Shown here piece by piece: positions 17,800-26,261 of a DNA stretch of 51,548 nt. Origin of the DNA: a bacterium (lineage in GTDB: Bacteria > Hydrothermota > UBA3073 > JACQXS01 > JAQTXJ01); the NCBI GenBank assembly GCA_028688815.1, contig JAQTXJ010000005.1:1-51548 (forward strand), written 5' to 3'. The stretch's first letter is position 1. The number at the start of each line of letters is the position of its first letter. The translations under genes were made by a program, and so were the position numbers. The notes below the pieces were generated by a model, which made no database searches, was not told where the DNA came from, and was given only the letters and a program-made list of their open reading frames with translations.

Positions 17800-17827
17800 A
17801 TAATATATTGAAAATTACTCTTGTCAA
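17800..17827 (-). promoter_or_regulatory. Promoter of the TPR/GGDEF/ATPase gene, nearly leaderless
   Basis: On the minus strand: TTGACA, 16 bp, TATTAT. The -10 ends 9 bp before the ATG at 17790, so the leader would be only ~3 nt, and there is no Shine-Dalgarno. Confidence 0.65.
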
Positions 17828-17878
17828 GACTGAAATTTTTACGGAAGGTTGCCCTTTACTTCTTTCTTTTCTTACTCG

Positions 17879-17907
17879 TTGACAAAAATCTTTTTAACAA
17901 ATAAAAT
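17879..17907 (+). promoter_or_regulatory. Promoter of the sigma/anti-sigma/metal operon
   Basis: TTGACA, 17 bp, TAAAAT: perfect -35 and five of six matches in the -10. It lies inside the longer ORF called at 17849, which argues that translation starts at ATG 17930 instead. Confidence 0.7.
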
Positions 17908-17929
17908 AAATAATTCTATCATCCCAAAA

Positions 17930-18517
17930 ATGGAAAATTTGTTAAAAAATAAATCTGATGAAGAATTGATAAAAGCTGTTGCAAATAAAGATGAATCTGC
18001 TTTTGAAATTCTTGTAGAAAAGTATAAATACTCCGTTCTTAACATAATTTATCGTTATACTGCGAATCGTACGGAAGCCGAAGATATTTCCCAGGACATA
18101 TTTGTTAAAATCTGGCATTCTGCAGACAGTTTTAAATATAAATCTAAAGTCTCTACATGGATATATAAAGTTGTAGTAAATTACTGCCTTAATTTTAAGA
18201 ATAAAAATAAAATCAACGCCAATATCCAATCTCTTGACGAGCTTTCAGAAAAAGGCGAAATCATAATCGATTCTTCAAGAGAACATAAGACTTATGAAAA
18301 TCAAGAGACAGATAAAATAGTAAGAGAGTCTATAAATAAATTGCCCGAAAGATACAAAATGGTGCTTGTTTTATCAAGATTTGAAAGTAAATCGTATCAG
18401 GAAATTTCAGAAATTATGAACCTTTCAATTCCTGCAGTTGAGTCATTGATTTTCAGAGCAAAGGCGAACTTGAAGAAAGTGCTCTTACCGTATTTTAATA
18501 AGAAAATAGGAATTTAA
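17930..18517 (+). CDS. ECF-type RNA polymerase sigma factor
   Basis: From ATG 17930 this encodes ~195 residues. Region 2 contains the helix TANRTEAEDISQDIFVKIW and the -10-recognising stretch ending STWIYKVVVNYCLN. Region 4 reads LPERYKMVLVLSRFESKSYQ and ends in a helix-turn-helix (EISEIMNLSIPAVESLIFRA). The ORF track start at 17849 would add 27 non-family residues and would place the promoter inside the gene. The next gene encodes a zinc-finger anti-sigma factor, followed by periplasmic metal-type sensors. This pairing implies a cell-envelope or metal stress regulator that is released when its anti-sigma factor is inactivated. Confidence 0.9.
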   Translation: MENLLKNKSDEELIKAVANKDESAFEILVEKYKYSVLNIIYRYTANRTEAEDISQDIFVKIWHSADSFKYKSKVSTWIYKVVVNYCLNFKNKNKINANIQSLDELSEKGEIIIDSSREHKTYENQETDKIVRESINKLPERYKMVLVLSRFESKSYQEISEIMNLSIPAVESLIFRAKANLKKVLLPYFNKKIGI

Positions 18518-18564
18518 TTGTTTTTTCGCAAGTTTTTTGAATTTTAGCTGTCTAATTGAGTAGA

Positions 18565-19050
18565 ATGAAAAAAGAATGTATCAATCCTGAAAAACTATCC
18601 GCTTTTTTAGACGGGGAATTATCGGAACAGGAAAGAGAAAACATCAAATCTCACTTGAAAGATTGCCAAGACTGTCAAAAAGAAGCTAGCGAACTAACCA
18701 AATTGTCCGAATTGCTTAACAATTCTTTTCTCCCGATAGAACCATCGCCTTATTTTATTGCCAGACTGAAACAGAAAATTGAAGATAACGAATCTATACC
18801 CGTTGCGATAACAATTAATGACTGGATAAACCGCATAAAACATTCTCTTATTCCTATCGGAGCGACGGCTCTTATTTTATTGTCTTTTGTTGCTGGAAAC
18901 CGTATCGGGAACATATTATATCAAAAATCATCAACCGCCCAGGAGCAGGAAATTTATACTTCAGTCGAAAGTTCTATACTTAATGAATCCCCGGAAAGTT
19001 CATTAACCAATACTTATGCTAATTTATTACCCGAAGAAGGAGACCGATGA
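18565..19050 (+). CDS. Zinc-finger anti-sigma factor, membrane-bound
   Basis: The N-terminal ZAS/zf-HC2 domain has the motif SHLKDCQDCQ (H-x3-C-x2-C) near residues 30-40, which binds zinc and sequesters the ECF sigma factor. One transmembrane helix (SLIPIGATALILLSFVAG) lies near residues 90-110, leaving a short periplasmic tail of ~45 residues. The ORF track begins at TTG 18556; ATG 18565 is preferred. Its stop overlaps the next start as ATGA, so the periplasmic Spy-like protein is translationally coupled. That hints the downstream protein helps sense the signal, as in CnrYXH-type systems. Confidence 0.87.
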   Translation: MKKECINPEKLSAFLDGELSEQERENIKSHLKDCQDCQKEASELTKLSELLNNSFLPIEPSPYFIARLKQKIEDNESIPVAITINDWINRIKHSLIPIGATALILLSFVAGNRIGNILYQKSSTAQEQEIYTSVESSILNESPESSLTNTYANLLPEEGDR

Positions 19051-19508
19051 AAACAAAAATTTTAATAATCTTGCTTGTACTATCGCTGGGCGTAAATGTC
19101 GGTACGCTGATAACTGTTGTTTATCACTCTAATAAACCCAAAATACATAAACAATGGCGGCAACATCCCTTAAGCGAAAAACTTGACCTTAGTCAGGAGC
19201 AGATTGGGCAAATTGAAAACATAAAAACGAAAAGCAGACAGGCAACCGTTCCTTTGAGAGATACTTTAATTATGAAAAGGAAAGAACTTATTTCTCTGTT
19301 AAAAAGAAATCCATCCGACAGTATAAAGTCCGACAGTCTTATTAGAGAAATTGCTAACCTGCAAATACAGATGGAGTCATATGTATTAAATGATATGAGA
19401 GATATAATGAAAAACTTAACCCCGGAACAATCCCAGAAGTTTTGTGAATGTTTTGAAGAAAAATTACATTGTCCTAGAAAAAGTATGCGGTGTTGTCCGA
19501 TGAAATAA
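19047..19508 (+). CDS. Spy/CpxP-like periplasmic metal-sensor protein 1
   Basis: This 153-residue protein has an N-terminal membrane anchor or signal helix (ILIILLVLSLGVNVGTLITV) and a long helical body containing two Spy/CpxP-style motifs (LDLSQEQ and NLTPEQSQKF). The C-terminus is cysteine-rich (CECFEEKLHC, then MRCCPMK), with a CPM element shared with the last gene of this operon. The family includes periplasmic heavy-metal-resistance/sensor proteins (CnrX, ZraP types). It overlaps the anti-sigma gene by 4 bp. A role in binding Cu or another soft metal and signalling to the anti-sigma factor is inferred from cysteines and context. Confidence 0.72.
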   Translation: MKTKILIILLVLSLGVNVGTLITVVYHSNKPKIHKQWRQHPLSEKLDLSQEQIGQIENIKTKSRQATVPLRDTLIMKRKELISLLKRNPSDSIKSDSLIREIANLQIQMESYVLNDMRDIMKNLTPEQSQKFCECFEEKLHCPRKSMRCCPMK

Positions 19509-19545
19509 GATATTAATAAAAACAGATACCTTAAAGGAGGTACAA

Positions 19546-19776
19546 ATGATGAGAGAAAGCGGAAATATGTGTCAAATGGGTGGTGGCCCAAGATTTATGG
19601 GATTTAATCAGGGTGGATGCGGTTGTGGCTGTGGCTGTGGCGGCGGAGCTCCACAAAGAAGATTTATGACAAGACGGGAAAAGATTGCTATGCTTGAAGA
19701 CTACAAAAAAGAACTTGAAGCCGAACTAGAAGGGCTTAAAGAAAAAATAGCAAAAATAAAAAGCTGTAGTAAATAA
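19546..19776 (+). CDS. Gly/Cys-rich DUF5320-like small protein
   Basis: This 76-residue protein has a near-perfect AAAGGAGG ribosome-binding site. The N-terminal half is glycine- and methionine-rich with alternating Gly-Cys (GGCGCGCGCGGG). The C-terminal half is a charged coiled coil (REKIAMLEDYKKELEAELEG). That layout matches DUF5320-type proteins, whose function is unknown and which often sit beside metal or redox genes. The alternating Gly-Cys run could bind a soft metal. It is cytoplasmic (no signal peptide) and sits between the two Spy-like periplasmic genes in the same operon. Confidence 0.7.
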   Translation: MMRESGNMCQMGGGPRFMGFNQGGCGCGCGCGGGAPQRRFMTRREKIAMLEDYKKELEAELEGLKEKIAKIKSCSK

Positions 19777-19785
19777 GGGGGAAGA

Positions 19786-20370
19786 ATGAAAATACAAAAA
19801 AAACTTACTTCTGTTATTTTTTCCATAGTATTGATGACATTCTTAAGTGTTCCTGTTCTTGCTGAAAAATCAGACAGAGATGATGATATGGGATGCCCAA
19901 TGATGGGGAAAAAAGTGATTGTGGAAAAAAGAATGGAAAATTGCGAAATGGGAAGAATGGCGAACTGTGAAATGGGGAAGATGCGCAAAGGAGATTGCGA
20001 TTTTAAATGCTGTGACGAAATGAAGCGCGGAATGGATATGCCAGATATTCCAAACCTCACGGAAGACCAGAAGATAAAGATGAAAAAAATTCATCTTGAA
20101 GCAAAGAAAGACCTTCTTAGAATGGAAGCGGACTTAGAAATCAAAAACATTGAATTCAAAGAATTGATGGATGATAACATGAATGAAGGTTTGATTTATT
20201 CTAAGATAGATGAAATCGGAAAGATACGAACGGAAATACAAAAGAAGAAAGTTGGGACTATGTTGGCGGTCAGTAATCTTTTAACGAAAGAACAAAAAGC
20301 ATCTCTTAAAAAAGAAATGTGTCCAATGATGCGTAAAGAGAAAATAGATAAGAAAATGGATAGAAACTAA
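19786..20370 (+). CDS. Spy/CpxP-like periplasmic protein 2, Met/Cys-rich
   Basis: This 194-residue protein begins with a cleavable signal peptide (IFSIVLMTFLSVPVLAE). Next is a soft-metal-rich region (GCPMMGKK, NCEMGRMANCEMGKM, DCDFKCC), then a helical body with two LTxxQ motifs (NLTEDQKIKMKKI and LTKEQKASLK) and another CPMM near the end. LTxxQ proteins are periplasmic chaperones or metal sensors. The unusual density of Met and Cys suggests Cu(I) or Ag(I) binding. It is the last gene before a strong terminator. Confidence 0.75.
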   Translation: MKIQKKLTSVIFSIVLMTFLSVPVLAEKSDRDDDMGCPMMGKKVIVEKRMENCEMGRMANCEMGKMRKGDCDFKCCDEMKRGMDMPDIPNLTEDQKIKMKKIHLEAKKDLLRMEADLEIKNIEFKELMDDNMNEGLIYSKIDEIGKIRTEIQKKKVGTMLAVSNLLTKEQKASLKKEMCPMMRKEKIDKKMDRN

Positions 20371-20385
20371 GAAGAAAAGATTTAC

Positions 20386-20420
20386 AAAAAAAGGACAGGT
20401 GTTTCACCTGTCCTTTTTTT
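20386..20420. terminator. Symmetrical intrinsic terminator
   Basis: A hairpin with GGACAGGTG pairing to CACCTGTCC across a 3-nt loop, flanked by an A7 run on the left and a T7 run on the right. It can terminate both strands. It ends the sigma-factor operon on + and would have served the gene remnant just to its right on minus. Confidence 0.93.
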
Positions 20421-20446
20421 ATTTTCTATGAAGGATAGAAAATGTT

Positions 20447-20593
20447 TCATACCAAACTGTATTCAGAATAATCAAGGTGTTCTCTTGTCTGATTGTCTGC
20501 CCATTCTTTTGGTCTCGTAGAAAACATTTTGTTGTCATACCCGAAGGAAAAAGCAATTTCTTTGGAAACTACGAAAAAATATCCATTTATTGA
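20447..20593 (-). pseudogene. Possible 3' remnant of a lost gene
   Basis: On the minus strand a frame of ~48 codons stays open and reads like real protein (EIAFSFGYDNKMF, then RPKEWADNQTREHLD), ending in TGA at 20447. It has no ATG start and its upstream part is missing; the promoter region of the next gene abuts it. It would have terminated at the symmetrical hairpin at 20386-20420. The family is not identified. The main evidence is protein-like composition and the matching terminator. Confidence 0.35.
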
Positions 20594-20630
20594 CAAGAAC
20601 ATTAATTTCTATTAACTGTAGATAGTAATT

Positions 20631-21731
20631 ATGAAAAAAGATATTAAGATCGGTATAGATGCGAGAGTATTGCAAACGGGTTTTGCAAATAAAGGTATTG
20701 GAACATACGATTATAATTTAATTAAAAACCTCATTAAACTAAATACGAATTTTCAATTCTCTTTCTATGTTTTCAACAATTCCGAAATCCCGGATATTAT
20801 AAAAAACGAAAAACTAATTAAACTGCATAGACATAAAAAATTTAATATTTTTTATCAACAATTTATTACATTAAAAAATAATATTGATGTTTTTCATAAC
20901 CTTTTATCTATAGGCCCTACGCCTGAAATCGTTCTTCCATTTTTTCAATTTAAGAAAACTATCGGTACCGTTTTTGATTTAACCTTTTACAAGTTACCAG
21001 ATAAATGGTCTCAATTTATTTCAAATACAAAAGACTACAGATTGCAAATTCATGCATTAAAAAAGGCTCAAAGAGTTATCTCTATTTCATCGTATGTAAA
21101 AGATGACTTAATTAAAACATTTGCTGTCCCGGGAAAAAAAGTAGTTGCTGTACATGGGGGCGTAGATTTAAATATCTTCAAACCATTAGAATTACAAGAG
21201 GAATTGGAACATATAAAAAATAAATATAACATAAAAAACAATTTTATCCTTGGTGTTGGGGATGTTGGAGACTATAAAAAAAATATAAAAACGCTGTTTA
21301 AATTAATAGAATTCTTGCCCGATTTTAAGCTTGTTATAGCAGGCAATCCCGGTAATATTAAAAATTCAAATCCAAAAATTATTTTTGTCGGCGAAGTATC
21401 TCAACAAGAATTAACACTATTGTATAATTTAGCCTCTGTGTTCGTATTCCCGAGTTTTGCCGAAGGGTTAGGGTTCCCTGTTCTTGAAGCAATGGCTTCA
21501 GGATGCCCTGTTATTGCTTCTGACAGGACTTCTTTACCGGAAATATTGGGTGATGCGGGTATGTTGGTTGCCCCTTCCGATATAAAAGGGATGATGCAAG
21601 CTATAAAAACAATAACCGGGAATAACGAGTTCAGGCAGGATATTATACATAAAGGTTTAAAGCGTGCAAAAGTTTTTTCCTGGGAAAATTGTGCTAAAAA
21701 AACAATGCAATTGTATGAAGAAATTGCCTGA
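20631..21731 (+). CDS. Glycosyltransferase family 4
   Basis: This 366-residue GT-B enzyme has an N-terminal domain starting KIGIDARVLQTGFANKGIGT, typical of mannosyl- and rhamnosyl-type GT4 enzymes. The donor-binding domain contains FVGEVSQQELTLLYN, then FPSFAEGLGFPVLEAMASGC, the conserved E-x7-E region. It likely transfers a sugar from a nucleotide donor during glycan assembly in the cytoplasm. It stands alone, between the metal operon terminator and the convergent larE, so it is not part of the main polysaccharide locus. Weak promoter-like elements (a TTGACA at 20590) precede the ATG. Confidence 0.88.
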   Translation: MKKDIKIGIDARVLQTGFANKGIGTYDYNLIKNLIKLNTNFQFSFYVFNNSEIPDIIKNEKLIKLHRHKKFNIFYQQFITLKNNIDVFHNLLSIGPTPEIVLPFFQFKKTIGTVFDLTFYKLPDKWSQFISNTKDYRLQIHALKKAQRVISISSYVKDDLIKTFAVPGKKVVAVHGGVDLNIFKPLELQEELEHIKNKYNIKNNFILGVGDVGDYKKNIKTLFKLIEFLPDFKLVIAGNPGNIKNSNPKIIFVGEVSQQELTLLYNLASVFVFPSFAEGLGFPVLEAMASGCPVIASDRTSLPEILGDAGMLVAPSDIKGMMQAIKTITGNNEFRQDIIHKGLKRAKVFSWENCAKKTMQLYEEIA

Positions 21732-21771
21732 AAGTAAACTCCTAACAAACTTTTAATAGTAAAAAATAATT

Positions 21772-22593
21772 TTATTCTCTACTTATTTTAAAAATGTTCA
21801 TACTCCCGGTTCGATAGCCCTCAATATCCAAAGTTATATAAGCATAACCAAGAGATTTTAGTTTTTTTGCAACCTGTCTTCTAATGGCAATGTCCCAGAA
21901 TAACTTAATATCTGTATCCCTTACTTCTATCCTTGCAATGTTATTATGATGTCTAACTCGAACTTCTTTTAAACCTAAATCTAAAAGATATTTCTCTGCA
22001 AGTTCTACCATTTTAAGTTTGTGCTTGGTTAACGTATCCCCATAAGGGAATCTGCTTGCAAAACATGGAAAAGCTGGTTTGTCCCACGTTGGTAATCCAT
22101 ACTGTTTTGAAAGGAGACGAATATCTTTTTTGCTCAGTTTTGCATCTTTCAATGGACTATAAATGTTATATTCCATACAGGCTTTCATACCAGGTCTGAA
22201 ATCTTTTATATCATCAAAATTTGTACCATCTAGAATATAATTTAGATTGTTTGATTTAGCAATAATTGCAATATGGGCAAATAAGTCTAGTTTGCACCAG
22301 TAACATCTATCTTTGGGATTAGAATAAATTTTAGGATTTTTTAATGGATTCTCTTCAATAACTATATGCTTAACTGATAGTTTTTGGGCCATCTTCTTGG
22401 CAAATTCTATTTCCGAATCGGGATAAAATACAGAACTTCCCGTAACTGCCAAAACCTTTTTAGAAGGTATCGCATCTCTTGCAACTTTCAGCAGTAGAGT
22501 GCTATCTACGCCGCCGGAATAAGCAATTACTACACTCCCAAGATTTTTTAAGTTAGTTTTAAGAGTATGTAATTTTTTATCTAAAATCTTCAT
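21772..22593 (-). CDS. larE: LarE, ATP-dependent sacrificial sulfur transferase
   Basis: This 273-residue PP-loop protein has the ATP-binding motif SGGVDST at residues 26-32 and the LarE signature DKPAFPCFASRFPYG, where Cys177 corresponds to the cysteine that donates its sulfur (Cys176 in L. plantarum LarE). LarE adenylates and thiolates the carboxylates of pyridinium dicarboxylate mononucleotide to build the nickel-pincer cofactor of lactate racemase and related enzymes. A CYWC pair lies at residues 97-100. The larB and larC genes are not in this window. It starts directly after the TonB receptor gene (adjacent, no gap), so the two are co-transcribed. Confidence 0.92.
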   Translation of the reverse strand: MKILDKKLHTLKTNLKNLGSVVIAYSGGVDSTLLLKVARDAIPSKKVLAVTGSSVFYPDSEIEFAKKMAQKLSVKHIVIEENPLKNPKIYSNPKDRCYWCKLDLFAHIAIIAKSNNLNYILDGTNFDDIKDFRPGMKACMEYNIYSPLKDAKLSKKDIRLLSKQYGLPTWDKPAFPCFASRFPYGDTLTKHKLKMVELAEKYLLDLGLKEVRVRHHNNIARIEVRDTDIKLFWDIAIRRQVAKKLKSLGYAYITLDIEGYRTGSMNIFKISRE

Positions 22594-24756
22594 TTAATTT
22601 CCAAATTCTACTGATACTTTTCCGTAAAACTCTCTTCCGATAATTGGTCCCCAGTAATATTCGGTTGTCCCTTCGCCGTGCTGCTTCAGGTAGTAATCAA
22701 AAATATTATTAATTCCCAGATTAAATTTAATAGGCCCAAATTTCTTAGATGTGTTAAAATTAGAAACAGGATATACAGGGGAATTATGATGGTGAACACT
22801 TCCATCTTTGTAAACTGTTTGGACAGCCATTGGTCCATTAACATTACCTGTGATATTAAATTCAAGTTCAGAATCTTTACGATATGTAACGGAATAATCG
22901 GCTCCCCATTGATTTATAAATGGCAAAATATGACCGTTTTCAGATTCAGGGGATAATGCAAAGCCTCCGACTGTTAAATCCAAATTGTTTGAATAAGGCG
23001 TAAAATTAAATGAAAGTTCTACGCCTTTTGAAGTAACTTCCTCATCCAAGTTGTAATAATAAAAAACAGCCCTTTGCGTAACACTATCTATGCCTTCTAA
23101 CCTTGTATTTATAAAATTACTTACATGATGATAAAAAGAATTAAGTTTTAAATCCACTATCAGGTCTCCAATAGTGGTTAGCTTGCTAATTCCTCCTTCT
23201 GCCGACAATCCTTTTTCGCTTAATAGATTTGTGTCTCTTTTGACGGTGTAACGGTATCCTGCAGGTAAATTCTCAACGCTTCCAAATATGATAGACGGCG
23301 TTCTATAGCCTGTGCCGGCAGCAAAATTGAAATCTAATCCCAGCAATGTAAACTTTATAGCCCCATATGGTGACAAGATTTCGCCATATTTGGAATTGAA
23401 GTCAACTCGGGCAGCCGCAAAAACTTCTATCCCTCCGGGTTTCCAATGAGGAGTGGAAAGCCCAACTCCATAATTATCTTCATCGTAAGCTTCAAAAAGT
23501 CTTACATCATAAAGGTATTCATGGTTCAACGAAACTCCTAATGTGAATTGTCCAAGCATAGCGGAAAGTTCACTGTATAAGTTTTTTTGCTCGGCCGAAT
23601 AATCCTTGTTCTCAACAATACCATCCTCAGTATAAGAAGATGCAGCTATTTTAAACTTCAGTGGAATGATTGGGGAATTTATACGACTTTGATTCCAGAG
23701 ATTCCAGCAACGGGCAGAAATTTTTTCTGCATTTGGAATTGTTCCATATTGGTATTCGGGAACTATAACACCACTTTTTCGAACTTCATTAGTAATGGAC
23801 CCGCCAAAAGTTAAATCATAAAAAGAAGAAGGAGCAATTCTTATGGAGGTAAGATAAATATCTCCTAAATGAGCAGTGTTTTCACTTATCTTATCTTTAT
23901 TAAGGTCAACAAATCCTCGTTCACTATGAGCTGCCATTCCGGTTATTCCGATAACATTGTAAGAATTATTAAACATACCATATATCTCATTTCCGTAATT
24001 ACGATAAGTGTAAGAAGCTTTTGTAATTAGCTGATTAGAAGGTTTTGGAAGAGTTACATTTATAGCCCCGGATATGGCATCACTCCCCCAGATTGCTCCC
24101 GACGCACCTTTCAATATCTCTATTCTGTCCATAAAACTACTAGGAAAAGCAAGTATATACCTTGATGCTAGCCCGGAAACAATAGGTAATCCTTCAAACA
24201 AAATCAACGAAAACCTTCCAGGTAATCCCTGTATTGAAACTTCCGAAGTGTTATTACACATACTGCATTTAGTTTGTAATTCTACTCCCGGTTCTAATTC
24301 AATGGCTTCTCCAAGGGTAGATGCACCTGATTTTTCAGCTGCCTCTTGTGGAATAACAGTAATAGGTTCTGGAGTCTTTATTCTGTGAATAGTTTCTTTA
24401 CGCCCGGTAACTTCTACTGCTTTAAGCTGAATAGCAGATTCTTCTAAGACAACATCTTTTTTTACTTTTTGTCCATGCATAACCATAACGGTAAGTGTTT
24501 CTGGCGTAAAACCAATGTATTGATAGATAATTTTAAATTCTCCATGATTTGGAACTTCAATAGTATACTTTCCATTGTTATCAGTTACTCCTCCTATTGT
24601 ATAGCCATCTAACCAAATTTGGGCGGCAACTAAGGGATTTCCATTTTTGTCATGAACTTTCCCTTCTATTGCTCCGTGGAAAGCAAAAATGGGCGTATTT
24701 AACCAAAGAGTTGTAATCAAGACAAACATTAGATTATTCCTTATGTATTTTTTCAT
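22594..24756 (-). CDS. TonB-dependent receptor with carboxypeptidase-like N-domain
   Basis: This 720-residue protein has a signal peptide (NNLMFVLITTLWLNTPIFAF) and a CarboxypepD_reg-like domain (GAIEGKVHDKNGNPLVAAQI) before the plug. The plug reads QGLPGRFSLILFEGLPIVSG and ends in LKGASGAIWGSDAISGAINV, followed by a ~500-residue beta-barrel whose last strand ends GKVSVEFGN. Such receptors import scarce ligands across the outer membrane using the proton-motive force via TonB. Because larE follows without a gap, the ligand may be nickel or a nickel complex. The barrel contains several His clusters (e.g. VHHHN), but the substrate assignment is inference. Confidence 0.88.
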   Translation of the reverse strand: MKKYIRNNLMFVLITTLWLNTPIFAFHGAIEGKVHDKNGNPLVAAQIWLDGYTIGGVTDNNGKYTIEVPNHGEFKIIYQYIGFTPETLTVMVMHGQKVKKDVVLEESAIQLKAVEVTGRKETIHRIKTPEPITVIPQEAAEKSGASTLGEAIELEPGVELQTKCSMCNNTSEVSIQGLPGRFSLILFEGLPIVSGLASRYILAFPSSFMDRIEILKGASGAIWGSDAISGAINVTLPKPSNQLITKASYTYRNYGNEIYGMFNNSYNVIGITGMAAHSERGFVDLNKDKISENTAHLGDIYLTSIRIAPSSFYDLTFGGSITNEVRKSGVIVPEYQYGTIPNAEKISARCWNLWNQSRINSPIIPLKFKIAASSYTEDGIVENKDYSAEQKNLYSELSAMLGQFTLGVSLNHEYLYDVRLFEAYDEDNYGVGLSTPHWKPGGIEVFAAARVDFNSKYGEILSPYGAIKFTLLGLDFNFAAGTGYRTPSIIFGSVENLPAGYRYTVKRDTNLLSEKGLSAEGGISKLTTIGDLIVDLKLNSFYHHVSNFINTRLEGIDSVTQRAVFYYYNLDEEVTSKGVELSFNFTPYSNNLDLTVGGFALSPESENGHILPFINQWGADYSVTYRKDSELEFNITGNVNGPMAVQTVYKDGSVHHHNSPVYPVSNFNTSKKFGPIKFNLGINNIFDYYLKQHGEGTTEYYWGPIIGREFYGKVSVEFGN

Positions 24757-24915
24757 TATATTTATTAGACAGCAAAGTTACAAAAAACTTACGATCTAAA
24801 TAAATATATTTCTTAAAATTAACCCATCTGAACTCTTATATTTATTGTTAAAGCTTTCGAAAACTGGAGTTCAAGATAGATAAGAAAATAACAGTTTTGT
24901 GTTTTTTACCTGGAA

Positions 24916-25389
24916 TTATTTTGTAGCAGCACTGTTTTTAATGGCTTTCTTTGAATCAAGGTTTTCTTTAAAACTTATAAGAAGCCATAATACGATCCCT
25001 ATGGTTATACTTGAATCTGCGACATTAAATACATAAAACCGTGCATTCCCTATGCCGAAATCAATAAAATCTATTACTGCTTTTACCCTAATCCTGTCTA
25101 TTAAATTTCCAAAAGCCCCGCTGAGTATTAACAGTAGTGGTAAATTGTATTTAATATCTATTTTCTTTAACATAAAAATAATTAAAACAATTGCGATAAT
25201 TACAAATGGTATGTATGGGATACTGAAATTCAAGCCGAAAACTCCATTTTTATTATATAAAAGTGTGAATTGTAGAAAATTTCCAATTATATGTAACGAC
25301 TGATATTCAACGAGGTTTTTTGCTATTAAAAATTTTGTTAACTGGTCTGCTACTATTATAGCTAAAACAATTGTGATTTTTCTCCACAT
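24916..25389 (-). CDS. lspA: Lipoprotein signal peptidase (signal peptidase II)
   Basis: This inner-membrane aspartyl peptidase removes signal peptides from prolipoproteins. Four hydrophobic segments are visible. The two catalytic Asp motifs are present: GNLIDRIRV and FNVADSSITIG. The ORF track starts at a TTG (25398); ATG 25389 gives MWRKITIVLAIIVADQ, the usual N-terminus with the conserved D-Q-x-x-K. The gene overlaps the DksA-type gene by 28 bp and sits in the widespread ileS-lspA arrangement, so it is read from the ileS promoter. Confidence 0.93.
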   Translation of the reverse strand: MWRKITIVLAIIVADQLTKFLIAKNLVEYQSLHIIGNFLQFTLLYNKNGVFGLNFSIPYIPFVIIAIVLIIFMLKKIDIKYNLPLLLILSGAFGNLIDRIRVKAVIDFIDFGIGNARFYVFNVADSSITIGIVLWLLISFKENLDSKKAIKNSAATK

Positions 25390-26261
25390 TTTATGCAAAA
25401 TTCCGCATGCGGAATGGCTCTAAGTCTATTGACATCTATCAATTCTCCACAGGATTCGCATATGCCGTAATTTCCGGATGCTAATCTGTCTAACGCCCCA
25501 TGAATTTTTCGTAATTCTTTCACAATAGAGCTTATCATATAAGAATTTTGTTCCTTTGTTTCTGTATCGCTTGCAATATCTCCTATATGCAATGGATGGC
25601 TTGATGCATCTCCGGAATCTTCCTGTTGAGTATGTCTGAATTTTTCTTCTAATTTTGTCAGCCTGCTTTCAAGGTCTGTTTTTCTTTTTAAAAGCAAGTT
25701 TCTTATATATTGTAATTCTTTTTCGTCTAATGCCTTGACTGGACTTTTCTTTGTTTTCTTGTCGGTAGTTAAGTTTGAGGTAATAGTTTTAGTCGTTACC
25801 TTTTTTAACTGGGGCTTTATTTCTTTTTGTATTTTGGATAAAATGGGCTTCGCTTTTGGTGGAGTCTTGAGTGATTTTGGTTTTGTCTTTGAAGGGGCTT
25901 TTTTAAGTAAGACGGGTTTCTTTGTTTTGCTACTCTTGATAGCAGTAGCAGTTTTAACTTTAGGCATGACTTTCTTTATTCTACTCGTTTTGGAACTAAT
26001 TTTATTTAACATTTTGGATTTTTTTATTTTAAGTTTGCCTGAAGTAGATTTAGCTTTGAATGTTTTGTTATTTTTTGACACCGGTTTAGACTTTTTAATT
26101 AATACAGGTTTTGCCCGTTTTACAACAGTTTTTATTTTTTTCGCTGTTTGTAACTTAGTTTTCTTTATTTTAAGTTTAGCTTTGTTCCCTTTGCTGGACG
26201 GCAGGTTCTTTTTGCTTTTTTTAACCTTCAACAGGTTCTTTTTTTTCGATTTCTTTTTCAT
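25362..26261 (-). CDS. DksA/TraR-type zinc-finger protein with a long lysine-rich tail
   Basis: The C-terminal ~120 residues are a DksA/TraR-type module: a coiled coil (LLKRKTDLESRLTKLEEKF) followed by a C4 zinc finger (CESC, then CIKC). Such proteins bind RNA polymerase in its secondary channel. The N-terminal ~175 residues are very unusual, almost entirely Lys, Ser, Thr, Pro, Ala and Val in short repeats (e.g. KAKLKIKKTKLQTAKKIKTV), like eukaryotic histone H1 or bacterial H1-like DNA-binding tails. The start has an AAGGAGGAAG ribosome-binding site inside the end of ileS, overlapping it by 41 bp. A nucleoid-associated or DNA-tethered transcription factor is inferred. Confidence 0.83.
   Translation of the reverse strand: MKKKSKKKNLLKVKKSKKNLPSSKGNKAKLKIKKTKLQTAKKIKTVVKRAKPVLIKKSKPVSKNNKTFKAKSTSGKLKIKKSKMLNKISSKTSRIKKVMPKVKTATAIKSSKTKKPVLLKKAPSKTKPKSLKTPPKAKPILSKIQKEIKPQLKKVTTKTITSNLTTDKKTKKSPVKALDEKELQYIRNLLLKRKTDLESRLTKLEEKFRHTQQEDSGDASSHPLHIGDIASDTETKEQNSYMISSIVKELRKIHGALDRLASGNYGICESCGELIDVNRLRAIPHAEFCIKCGEKSQLF

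Noticed and set aside
24757-24800. Bacteroidetes-type -7 box (TAACTTTG) before the TonB receptor
   Set aside because: One match without a -33 element, and other promoters in the window follow the TTGACA/TATAAT pattern.
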